Source of the DNA: Pseudolabrys sp.
Lineage (GTDB): Bacteria > Pseudomonadota > Alphaproteobacteria > Rhizobiales > Xanthobacteraceae
Assembly: GCA_019689975.1 (NCBI GenBank)
Contig: JADGGK010000004.1
Coordinates: forward strand, 1-64,000
Direction of reading: 5' to 3'
DNA: 64,000 nucleotides
Both the position numbers and the translations under genes were made by a program. Below, piece by piece: positions 21,562 through 30,600 of the stretch. The first letter of the stretch is position 1. Every line of letters starts with the position of its first letter. The notes beneath the pieces are model-generated. The model made no database searches. It saw only the letters and a program-made list of their open reading frames with translations, and had not been told where the DNA came from.

Positions 21562-21765
21562 TCAGTCCAGCCTGCGCGCTTCCTCGGGCAGCATGATCGG
21601 AATGCCGTCGCGAATGGGATAGGCAAGCTTGGCTTGGCGCGAAATCAGTTCCTGCCGCTCGGCATCGTATTCGAGCGGCCCCTTGGTCAGCGGACAGACG
21701 AGAATTTCCAGCAGTTTGGGATCGACGCTGCTTGAGGGACGTTCGGAGGACGGAGGGGCGGACAT
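21562..21765 (-). CDS. Trm112 family protein
   Basis: A 67-residue small protein of the UPF0434/Trm112 (YcaR) family: [50 protein letters not shown]. Eukaryotic Trm112 activates methyltransferases; the bacterial role is unclear. Only one Cys of the usual zinc-binding set is present. The ORF track extends far upstream, but homology begins only after MSAPPSS. It lies 59 nt downstream of the LON-domain gene on the same strand. Confidence 0.9.
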   Translation of the reverse strand: MSAPPSSERPSSSVDPKLLEILVCPLTKGPLEYDAERQELISRQAKLAYPIRDGIPIMLPEEARRLD

Positions 21766-21824
21766 GGATTGCTCTCGCGGCAATTCGCGACAGGTATAAC
21801 CGAAGGCGGCGACGGCGGCTACGG

Positions 21825-22499
21825 CTACTGCAGCTTCGACTCGCTTACGGCGTTCTTCTTGGCCAGCTCGATCTCGGTGATCGCAATCAATATCTCGGCG
21901 CGCGTCTTCAGGTCGGGCGCCTCCAGGAGCGCCTGTTTTTCCGCCGTACCGTAGGGCGACATCATCGACAACGCGTTGACCAAGGCCTCGTTTGGCGCCT
22001 TTTGGATGCCTTCCCAATCGGCATTCAGGTTGTTCGCTTTGAGGAAGTCACGCAAGGCGGCAAGCAGCGCGTCGCGGTTGACCTCGCTTTCGCCCCTTCG
22101 TGCGATGAAATCGTCGGCGAAGGGGGCATAGGTGACGCGGCATTGGCGATAGGGTGTCGTGACCGCGAGTTCCTCGACCACGCGGAAACGTGCAATGCCC
22201 GTCAGCTCGATCAGGTAGCGGCCATCGCCGGTTTCCGCGAGCTGCGTGATGCGGCCGACGCAACCCACCTTGTAAAGCGCCGGCCGGTCGTGGCTGCCGC
22301 CAAGGGCGAGGTCGGGCTGGATCATGCCGATCAGGCGATGGCCGGCGCGCAGGGTGTCGTCGACCATGGCAAGGTAACGCGCTTCGAAAATATTGAGCGG
22401 GATTTGCCCTCGCGGCAGGAGCAGCGCGCCGGGCAAGGGAAACACCGGAATGATCTCCGGCAGATCGCTCGCGGCACGGTAGTGCACATTCATCGGCAT
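21825..22499 (-). CDS. LON substrate-binding (N-terminal) domain protein
   Basis: A 224-residue protein consisting of the Lon protease N-domain alone, with no AAA+ or protease part. Visible are [31 protein letters not shown] and a [30 protein letters not shown] stretch. It may bind unfolded proteins or act as an adaptor; the function is not established. ATG 22499 has AGGGAG nine bases upstream. It sits between thioredoxin and Trm112-like genes, a common alphaproteobacterial order. Confidence 0.92.
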   Translation of the reverse strand: MPMNVHYRAASDLPEIIPVFPLPGALLLPRGQIPLNIFEARYLAMVDDTLRAGHRLIGMIQPDLALGGSHDRPALYKVGCVGRITQLAETGDGRYLIELTGIARFRVVEELAVTTPYRQCRVTYAPFADDFIARRGESEVNRDALLAALRDFLKANNLNADWEGIQKAPNEALVNALSMMSPYGTAEKQALLEAPDLKTRAEILIAITEIELAKKNAVSESKLQ

Positions 22500-22655
22500 G
22501 GGCGCTAACTCCCTGTCAACCTGGGTCAAGCCCACGGAGCCGGTCGGCGCCAAAAAAATAGGCGCATGGGGCACCGGCGATGGAAATATCAATGACCGCG
22601 CGTCTTCATCGTCAATCGCCGACCTTGCCGGCCGGACGGTGCCCGGAAAATCTCG

Positions 22656-23558
22656 TCACGAGAACAAAATCGACGACAGCTTTTTGCGGCCTTCGATGGT
22701 CGAGGGATCGGTCGGACCCCAGGCGTCGAACAGCTGCAGAAGCTGCTTGCGCGCGCCGTCGTCCTTCCATTTGCGGTCGCGTTTCACGATCGCCAACAGA
22801 TGCTCGACCGCCTCCGCGCGCTTGCCTTTGGCGTTGAGCGCAGCGGCGAGGTCGAAGCGGGCCTGATGATCGAGCGGGTCAGCGGCGACCTTCTGCTGCA
22901 GCACATCAATCGGCCCGACTGATTTCGCCTGCTCGGCAAGCTCGAGCGCGGCGCGCGCGGCGCCGACCGCAGGGTCGTTACGTCCGCTTTCGGGCACCAT
23001 CGCAAGCGTCTGCCTCGCCTGTTCCAGGGCGCCGGTCTTGACATAGCAGCGAGCGAGCCCGGCGATGGCCGCGACATTACCGGAATCCTGAGACAGGACG
23101 CGGCTATAGAGGTTGGCGGCGTCGGCGACATTGCCGGCCGCAAGGGCGCCGTCGGCGGATTTCAATAGGTCGCTTTCCTCGCCGCCGATCTTCTCCTTGG
23201 TCAGGCGTTCGATAAAAGCGACGACCTGACTTTCCGGCAAGGCGCCCAGGAAGCCGTCGATCGGCTTGCCGTTGGAAAACGCAATTACCGCGGGGATGGA
23301 CTGGATCCCCATCTGGCCGGCGATCGTCGGATGTTCGTCGATGTTCATTTTCGCGAGCTTGACCTTGCCTTTGGCGGCTCGCACGGCTTTTTCCAGCACC
23401 GGGGTGAGCTGCTTGCAGGGGCCGCACCATTGGGCCCAGAAGTCGACCAGAACCGGCTGGCGACGTGATTCCTCGATCACGTCCTTCATGAAAGTCTGCG
23501 TGGTGGTGTCCTTGACCACCTCGGGTGCCGCGGTCGTTCCGCCGCCGTTCTGCAGCAT
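22656..23558 (-). CDS. YbbN/CnoX-like thioredoxin with TPR tail
   Basis: A 300-residue protein with an N-terminal thioredoxin domain whose active site is intact, WCGPC at 44-48. The C-terminal half is Ala-rich tetratricopeptide-like helices (LARCYVKTGALEQARQTLAMVP, FDLAAALNAKGKRAEAVEHLLAIV). In E. coli the homologue is a co-chaperone that hands clients to GroEL or DnaK; there the motif is SXXC, so an intact CxxC suggests real redox activity here. ATG 23558 with GAGGACCC upstream is preferred to the upstream ATG. Confidence 0.92.
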   Translation of the reverse strand: MLQNGGGTTAAPEVVKDTTTQTFMKDVIEESRRQPVLVDFWAQWCGPCKQLTPVLEKAVRAAKGKVKLAKMNIDEHPTIAGQMGIQSIPAVIAFSNGKPIDGFLGALPESQVVAFIERLTKEKIGGEESDLLKSADGALAAGNVADAANLYSRVLSQDSGNVAAIAGLARCYVKTGALEQARQTLAMVPESGRNDPAVGAARAALELAEQAKSVGPIDVLQQKVAADPLDHQARFDLAAALNAKGKRAEAVEHLLAIVKRDRKWKDDGARKQLLQLFDAWGPTDPSTIEGRKKLSSILFS

Positions 23559-23641
23559 GGGTCCTCGCTCTGCGATCACGCTTGGTTTTGCGCGGGTTCC
23601 ATCCGATTAGATGGTCAATCCGACCCAAGAATGCAATTGCG

Positions 23642-24154
23642 TCAAGGGTCGTCGGGAAGGCCGGAAACACGGACGATCCGGGGGGCGTGGCCGGTGGCTT
23701 CCAGGAACCGGACGAGATCCTCCCTGGCGATCGCCGTGGTCATGGTGTTGACCAGCGGATGGAAGTTCAAGATTCGGTGCTCCATCAGGGCGGCGTCGAC
23801 CACGACCGCGACGCGGCCGGCGCGATCGTTAATGGCCCCGAACGGGGTCACCGCGCCCGGTTCGACGCCCCATATCTCGCGCAGGAGCTCGGCGGAACCG
23901 AAGGAGAACCGGCCGCCGGCGCCGAGGCGCCGATGGAGACTCTTAAGATCGATCGCGGCATTTTCCTCGGCCACGACCAGATAAAGCGCGCACTTCTTGT
24001 CGCGCAAGAACAGGTTCTTGGTGTGCCCCCCGGGGATCCGCCCGCGCAAGGCTCGGCTCTGGGCAACCGTGAACAGCGGCGGATGGCTGACCGTCGAATG
24101 CCTGATGCCGAGCGCGTCAAGCGCGGCGAAGAGCTGTTCGGGGGTTGCTGGCAT
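23642..24154 (-). CDS. YbaK/ProX-type aminoacyl-tRNA deacylase
   Basis: A 170-residue free-standing editing domain related to the ProRS insertion domain (PrdX/ProXp group). These hydrolyse mischarged tRNA, typically Ala-tRNA-Pro or Cys-tRNA-Pro. Motifs are PPLFTVAQSRAL, GGHTKNLFLRDKK (the conserved Lys) and GVEPGAVTPFGAIND. The substrate tRNA cannot be assigned by eye. The ORF track's upstream extension covers the divergent DUF3551 gene and is rejected. Confidence 0.9.
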   Translation of the reverse strand: MPATPEQLFAALDALGIRHSTVSHPPLFTVAQSRALRGRIPGGHTKNLFLRDKKCALYLVVAEENAAIDLKSLHRRLGAGGRFSFGSAELLREIWGVEPGAVTPFGAINDRAGRVAVVVDAALMEHRILNFHPLVNTMTTAIAREDLVRFLEATGHAPRIVRVSGLPDDP

Positions 24155-24203
24155 GATGTGTCCGGCCCAGGTGTTATTATCATCGTAGACCCGGAGGCCG
24201 AAG

Positions 24204-24470
24204 ATGAGATGTCCTATCCTTGCCGCCGGCCTGGCGGCGGCCGTCCTCCTTTCCCACGCCCCCGCGCAGGCGGCCGGACACGCGCCCTGGTGCGCGGTGA
24301 TCAACTTGGGGCGTGGCAGTTCCTACTGGGACTGCCAATACGCTTCGATCGAGCAATGCCGCCCCCAGGTGATTGCCGGCAACCGCGGTTTTTGCAACCC
24401 CAACCCGGAATTCGCGGCATTGTCGCCGCCGCCGCGCAAATGGCATCGCCGCCATGTCCGTCGCCATTGA
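24204..24470 (+). CDS. Small exported DUF3551 protein
   Basis: An 88-residue secreted protein with a cleavable signal peptide (about residues 1-24, ending AQAA). A compact mature domain follows: PWCAVINLGRGSSYWDCQYASIEQCRPQVIAGNRGFCNPNP. The four Cys (WC, DC, QC, FC) are as in DUF3551, a family abundant in Bradyrhizobium-type genomes, and suggest two periplasmic disulfides. Function is unknown. GGAGGCCGAAG precedes the ATG. It is transcribed divergently from the deacylase gene. Confidence 0.85.
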   Translation: MRCPILAAGLAAAVLLSHAPAQAAGHAPWCAVINLGRGSSYWDCQYASIEQCRPQVIAGNRGFCNPNPEFAALSPPPRKWHRRHVRRH

Positions 24471-24596
24471 GGTAGCCTGCCGCCGCGAGTTGCCAAAGGG
24501 GCGATCTTGCGGCTATAGGAGCGGTCGCGCGGGCGGGCCGGGAGCAAAACGGCCTTGCGCCCGGGGGATTTAGTCCCGGGGGACTTAATTGGGAAT

Positions 24597-24671
<75 letters not shown>

Positions 24672-24873
24672 AACTCATCTTCGTTCGGTCCGACGATATC
24701 GGGGGATCGGGTTGCACCGCGGCCGTCGCGGACGAGCTCGTGCCGATCGCATAATCGATTTATCGATGGTTTGCGACGTTCTCGGTTGATGATCATAGAA
24801 CCGAGATGGTCCGACGCGACGCCAAGGGTGACCGTGCGCGCCTGTTCCGGCCGGGGCAGGCCCGATCATAGAA

Positions 24874-26622
24874 CTAATATCCCGCAGCCAAGCTGCCGCG
24901 CGTGCGGCGGTCGGCCACGCCGAGATAGCCGTCGGGGGTGACCAGGATCGAGTTCGCCGCGGTATGCGGTTCGGTCGCCACGATCACGTGGCCGCGCGCC
25001 CTGAGCGCATCGAGCAAGGCAGGAGCAAAGCCCGGCTCGACATAGACCGCGTCCGGCTCCCATTGCTGATGCAGCCGCGGTGCGGTCACCGCGCGCCCCA
25101 GCGGCATGCGGAAATCGATCACATTCACGATTACCTGCAATACCGCGCTGATGATGCGGCTGCCACCGGGCGAGCCGGTGATCAGGAATGGCGTGCCGTT
25201 CTTCAGCACGATCGTCGGCGTCATCGAAGATAGCGGCCGTTTGTCGGGAGCGGGCAGGTTTTTGTCGAAACCGACGAGACCATAGGCGTTGGCGGCGCCC
25301 GGCTTGGCCGTGAAGTCGTCGAGCTCGTTGTTGAGCAGCACGCCGGTGCCCGGAGCCACCAGACCCAATCCATAGGAGAAGTTCAGCGTATAGGTGTTCG
25401 ATACCGCATTGCCGTCTCGGTCGATGACCGAAAAATGCGTCGTGTTGCGGCCTTCGCCGGTTTGCCTGCGGCCCGGAAGGATGGCGATTGACGGCGTTGC
25501 ATGGGCACCGATTTGCGCGCGCAGCCGTGCCGCATGTTCCTTCGCTGCGAGATCGGCGACGGGAACGGGGACTTTGTCGGGATCGCCGAGAAAAAACGCA
25601 CGGTCGGCATAGGCGCGCCGCATCGCTTCGATGATGCGGTGAAAGGCGTCCGCGGAGGGGCCGAGCTTCGCGAGGTCGTAGCCTTCCAGGATGTTGAGCA
25701 TCTCGATCAGACAAAGACCGCCGGAGGACGGCGGCGGCATCGATATGACGTCATAGCCGCGATAAGTGCCGCGCAGCGGCGCGCGCTCGATCGCTCGATA
25801 ATTGGCGAGATCGTCCGCGGTCATGATGCCGCCCGCTTCGCGCGCGGCCGCCGCAATACGCTCGGCGATCGGCCCGGCATAAAACGCCGCGGGGCCGCGT
25901 TCGGCCACGGCACGAAGCGTATCGGCGAGATCGTTTTGGATCAGGCGATCGCCTTCGCGCAATGGATCGTCGCCGACGAAAAAAATCGCTTTCGTTGACG
26001 GCCAGCGTGCAAGCCGCCCCTTTTCCGCCGGTAGAGAATCGGCAAGATCGTCTTCGACAGCGAAACCGTCCTTTGCCAGCGCGATGGCCGGCGCGAGCAG
26101 GTCGGCAAGCGTGAACCGGCCGGAACCATATTTGGCAAGCGCGAGGGCAAGACCTGCGACGGTGCCGGGCACGCCGACGCTGAGCCCCGAGTCGCGCAGC
26201 TTTGTCTGATCGGGATTGCCTCGTGCGTCGAGAAACATGGAAGCGGTCGCCGCCGCCGGCGCGGTTTCCCGGTAATCGATCGCGGCATCGCGGCCCGAGG
26301 CGAGATGAATGAGCATGAAACCGCCGCCGCCGAGATTGCCCGCACGCGGGTAGGTCACCGCGAGCGCGAATCCGACCGCGACGGCAGCATCCACTGCATT
26401 GCCGCCGCGGTCGAGAATCGTGACGCCGATGCGGGCGGCGCGGCTTTCCTGCGCCACCACCATGCCGTTGCGGCCGAGGAAGCTCTGCGCCGGCGGAATC
26501 GCCGTAACGGATCTCGGCGCGATCTGAGCAAGGGAAGCGGAACCGGAGAGCGTCAGCAGACACAGCGAGGCCAAACGCAACAGGGAGCGGCGGCTCACGA
26601 AGGCTTGCACGGATTGTCGCAT
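24874..26622 (-). CDS. ggt: Gamma-glutamyltransferase
   Basis: A periplasmic Ntn-hydrolase of 582 residues that cleaves the gamma-glutamyl bond of glutathione and transfers or hydrolyses it. There is a twin-Arg-like start (SRRSLLRLASLCLLTLSGSASLAQ) that ends in a signal cleavage site. The autoprocessing site and nucleophile are in RNTTHFSVIDRDGNAVS (second Thr, about residue 394). The oxyanion region SSMTPTIV and the GSPGGSRI motif follow. The start at 26622 is chosen because it begins the signal peptide; the upstream ORF extension is Arg/Pro-rich. Confidence 0.95.
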   Translation of the reverse strand: MRQSVQAFVSRRSLLRLASLCLLTLSGSASLAQIAPRSVTAIPPAQSFLGRNGMVVAQESRAARIGVTILDRGGNAVDAAVAVGFALAVTYPRAGNLGGGGFMLIHLASGRDAAIDYRETAPAAATASMFLDARGNPDQTKLRDSGLSVGVPGTVAGLALALAKYGSGRFTLADLLAPAIALAKDGFAVEDDLADSLPAEKGRLARWPSTKAIFFVGDDPLREGDRLIQNDLADTLRAVAERGPAAFYAGPIAERIAAAAREAGGIMTADDLANYRAIERAPLRGTYRGYDVISMPPPSSGGLCLIEMLNILEGYDLAKLGPSADAFHRIIEAMRRAYADRAFFLGDPDKVPVPVADLAAKEHAARLRAQIGAHATPSIAILPGRRQTGEGRNTTHFSVIDRDGNAVSNTYTLNFSYGLGLVAPGTGVLLNNELDDFTAKPGAANAYGLVGFDKNLPAPDKRPLSSMTPTIVLKNGTPFLITGSPGGSRIISAVLQVIVNVIDFRMPLGRAVTAPRLHQQWEPDAVYVEPGFAPALLDALRARGHVIVATEPHTAANSILVTPDGYLGVADRRTRGSLAAGY

Positions 26623-26767
26623 CTTGCCGTCCGTGTTGATCGCCTCGGCATTGACGGTCTTTTCGCGCCGCGGATGCGGGCACCCCGAAATGCGCCCCGG
26701 AGGGATTGGCCGCACCAGCCGTACGACGCTTCCGCACCGACCATAACACGCCCTGCCGCGCAGGCGG

Positions 26768-27475
26768 TCATCGGGCTTGGCGATGATAGGGCATATTCGG
26801 CCGCATGTCGGTGGCGCTGGCGATTCGGTTCGACATGTTGAAGAACCCGACGACGGCTGCGATGTCCCATATGTCGCGGTCGGAAAAGCCGGCACGGCGC
26901 AGCCGCTCGCGGTCCTCCTCTTCCATTGCCCAAGGCTCGGCGGTGAGCTTCACCGCGAAGTCGAGCATCGCCCGGTGCCGTTCCGCGAGCCGCGCGGCAC
27001 GATAGTTCATGACCATCTGTTCGCCGAGCACGGGGTTGCCCGAATAATGCCTGACCGCTGCACCATGCGCGACCAGGCAGTAATAACAACGATTCTGCGA
27101 GGAAACGGCCACGGCGATCATTTCGCGTTCGAGTTTCGACAGGCCGCTTTCGCCGAGCATGAGGTCGTTGTACATCGCCACAAAGGCCTCGAGCTTCGCA
27201 TTGTCGAAGGCGTAAGCGAGCAGAACGTTGGGGACGAAGCCGAGCTTGTCCTGGCATTTGTCGAAGTAGGCGCGCATCGCCGGCGAGAGTTGCGCGAAAG
27301 GAAGGTCGAGCGCGGTGACCGGCGTGTCGTCGGCGGACGTCGCCGGCGCGCGGCCGGCGCGCGGGGTCGCGGGCCGCGCCGGCGGAGCCTTCCCCCGCTT
27401 GGCATGTCCGGATTTTCTGGCTGCCTTCGGAGCCTTGTCGAGCTTTCCCATGTCCCTCATCCTGTTGTCGCCCAT
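26768..27475 (-). CDS. Peroxidase-related / carboxymuconolactone decarboxylase family protein
   Basis: A 235-residue AhpD-like protein. The redox motif is NRCYYCLVAHG (Cys130, Cys133, His137), the CxxC-x3-H pattern of alkylhydroperoxidase-type CMD proteins. The first 45 or so residues are Lys/Arg/Pro/Ala-rich and probably disordered. Starts at 27475, 27460 and 27451 are possible; 27475 has GCAGGG just upstream. The 860-residue ORF of the track joins this gene to antisense of GDH and is an artefact. It is divergent from gdh. Confidence 0.87.
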   Translation of the reverse strand: MGDNRMRDMGKLDKAPKAARKSGHAKRGKAPPARPATPRAGRAPATSADDTPVTALDLPFAQLSPAMRAYFDKCQDKLGFVPNVLLAYAFDNAKLEAFVAMYNDLMLGESGLSKLEREMIAVAVSSQNRCYYCLVAHGAAVRHYSGNPVLGEQMVMNYRAARLAERHRAMLDFAVKLTAEPWAMEEEDRERLRRAGFSDRDIWDIAAVVGFFNMSNRIASATDMRPNMPYHRQAR

Positions 27476-27697
27476 CGTCCCTGCCGTGCAGACTACAAGT
27501 TCGATTGGCCCGCTGATACGGGCTGCCGCGGCGGTTTCATTTTCCGCATGAGTTGCGTTATACCATTCATGGCGCGGCGGCGTCGCTCGCAGACGAGTGT
27601 TCAAACGGTGGCGTGCTGATTTCGCGGCGATCGCGTCCATGGCGCGGGATTGCCGCCGTCGCGCGTCGCAAGGTTGCCGCTGCGAAGACGAGGTGTC

Positions 27698-30600
27698 ATG
27701 GCCGCCGAACTGCCGCGCAGCGAGAGTCAGGACGCCGCCGCCGCAGTGCCACAAGCTACCGGCTCCAAGCCGAGTCGCTGCGAGGCCCCGGCGCAATTCG
27801 CCGAACTGCTGTTCGGCCGCGTCGTGCCCGAAGACCTGCGGCGCTATGGGGCGCCCGATCTCGCCATGCTTGCGCGCCGCGCGTGGGATTTTGTCGAACA
27901 ACGAACGCCGGGCGCACCCAAAATTCGCTGCGAGACCGTGACGCTCGAGGCCTCGGGCGCGCGGCGGGCGGTCACGGTGGTCGAGATCGTCAACGACGAT
28001 ATGCCGTTCCTTGTTGATTCGGTGATGGGCGAGCTCGCCGCCCGCAAGCTCGAGGTTTGGCTCGTGGCGCATCCGGTCTTTGGGGTGCGTCGCCACGCCG
28101 AAAGGCTTGTTGCGCTCGACGAGACGGAGGCGGCGGCGCGCGAGAGCTTCATTCACATCCACCTTGCGCCGGTCGGCCCGGATGCGTGCGCGGATCTCGC
28201 CCGCGCGCTTGCCGCCGTGCTGGGTGAAGTGCGGCTTGCGGTCGGCGATTGGCGGCCGATGCTCGACCGGATCGAGGGGATCGTCGAGGAGTTGACGTCG
28301 AACCCCCCGCCGCTGCCCGTGGAAGAGGTCGCCGAGGCGATCGCCTTCCTGCAGTGGCTGCTGGCCGACAATTTCACTTTCCTCGGCTGTCGCGACTACC
28401 GCTTCGACGGCGAGAAACTCGAGCCGGACTTCGACAGCGCGTTGGGCATCATGCGCAGCAGGGAGCTGCGCGTGCTCAGGCGCGGCAACGAGCTTTTGGA
28501 GTATACGCCGGAAATCTTGGCGTTCCTGACGGAGCCACGCCTGCTGATCGTCGCCAAGGCCAATGTTCACGCCCGCGTGCACCGTCGCGTCTACATGGAT
28601 TACATCGGCGTCAAGCGGTTCGATGCGACGGGTCGTCTCGTCGGCGAGCATCGCATCGTCGGCCTGTTCACCTCGACCGCATATACGCGCACGGCCCACG
28701 GCATACCTTATCTGCGACGCAAGATCGCATGGGTCGAACAACGCGCGGGGTTCGATCCGCACGGCCATTCCGGCAAGGCGCTGGCCAGCGTGCTGGAACA
28801 TTTCCCGCGCGATGAATTGTTCCAGATCGACGAGCACACGCTTTATCGCTTCGCGCTCGCGATCCTGCAGCTCGGAGAGCGTCCTCGCGTGCGGGTGCTG
28901 GCGCGCGCCGATCGTTTTGACCGTTTTGTGTCGGTGATGGTTTTCGTTCCGCGCGACCGCTACGACAGCAACGTGCGCATCAAGATCGGCGACTATCTCG
29001 CCCGCGTGTATAACGGGCGGGTCTCCGCCTTCTATCCCTATTTTCCCGAAGAAGGCCCGTTGGTACGGGTCCATTTCATCATCGGTCGCTCCGGCGCCGC
29101 GGTGGCGCCCGTGGACCTCGAAACGCTCGAACGGGAGGTCGAGCGCCTCGTCCGTACCTGGACCGATGGTCTTGCCGAAGCGTTGAACGCGACCTACCCG
29201 CCGGACCGGGCGCGTATGCTTCTCGATCGCTATCGCACCGCGTTTTCCGAGGGGTTCCACGAGGCCTATGCGCCGCAGGTAGCTGCCGGCGACATCCGCA
29301 CGATTGAAGGCTTGAGCGCGGAGCGCCCGTTGGGCGTCGATTTCCATCACCGGCGAATGGGCGATCTACGCATGGTCGGCCTCAAGGTGTGGAGCCATGC
29401 GCGCCCGCTGCCGCTGTCCGAGCGGGTCCCGGTACTGGAGAACATGGGCTTCAGAGTCGTCGACGAGCGTACCTTCCATGTTGCCGTCGACGATCCCGGC
29501 GTTTGGCTGCACGACATGCTGCTCGAGCGCCGGGACGGCGATGCCATCGACCTTGCTCCGCTCAAGTCCCGGCTTGAGACGGCTTTCCTGATGGTGATGC
29601 GGGGGATTGCCGAGAACGACGGCTACAACGCGCTGACCCTTGCCGCCGGCCTGGGATGGCGGGACGTCGCGCTCGTGCGCGCTCTTTCCCGTTTCCTGCG
29701 GCAGATCCGCGTGCCCTATTCGCAGGATTATATGTGGACGACGCTGGTCAAGCATTCCGCAATCACCGCCGATATCGTCGCCTTGTTCCACGCGCGTTTC
29801 GACCCGCGCGACGAGGGTGACCGCACGCAAAAACAGGACGCCGTTGCCGCGCGGATCGAAAGCGCGCTGGAGCAGGTTGAAAGCCTCGACGAGGATCGCA
29901 TCCTTCGCCGTTTCGTGAATGCGGTGCGTTCGGCGGTCCGCACCAATTTCTTCCAGACCGAAGACGACGGCACGCCCAAGGCGCAGATCGCAATCAAGTT
30001 CGAAAGCCGCAAGCTGACCGATCTGCCGTTGCCGCGTCCGCTTTACGAGATTTTTGTCTATTCGCCGCGCCTTGAGGGCGCGCACATGCGGTTCGGCAAA
30101 GTGGCGCGCGGCGGCATCCGCTGGTCGGATCGCCCGCAGGACTTCCGCACCGAAATCCTCGGTCTCGTGAAGGCGCAACAGGTCAAGAACGCGGTCATCG
30201 TGCCGGTCGGCGCCAAAGGTGGGTTCGTGCCCAAGCTGATGCCGAAGGGTGCCGCGCGCGAGGTCGTTCAGGCCGAGGGCGTCGCGGTTTATCGTCTGTT
30301 CATCGCGGCGCTGCTCGACCTTACCGACAACATTGCCCCGGACGGAACAATCGTGCCGCCCGCCAATGTCGTGCGGCATGACGGGGATGACCCCTATCTC
30401 GTCGTGGCCGCCGACAAGGGCACCGCGACGTTTTCCGATATCGCCAACGCGATCGCCCTCGAGCGCGACTATTGGCTGGGCGACGCTTTCGCCTCCGGGG
30501 GTTCTGCGGGCTACGACCATAAGGCCATGGGCATAACCGCACGGGGCGCGTGGGAATCGGTCAAACGACATTTCCGCGAAATGGACATCAACATCCATGC

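Noticed and set aside
27476-29350. Upstream two thirds of the 860-codon minus-strand ORF
   Set aside because: Only its last 235 codons (the CMD-family gene) are real. The rest is antisense to the N-terminal half of NAD-GDH.
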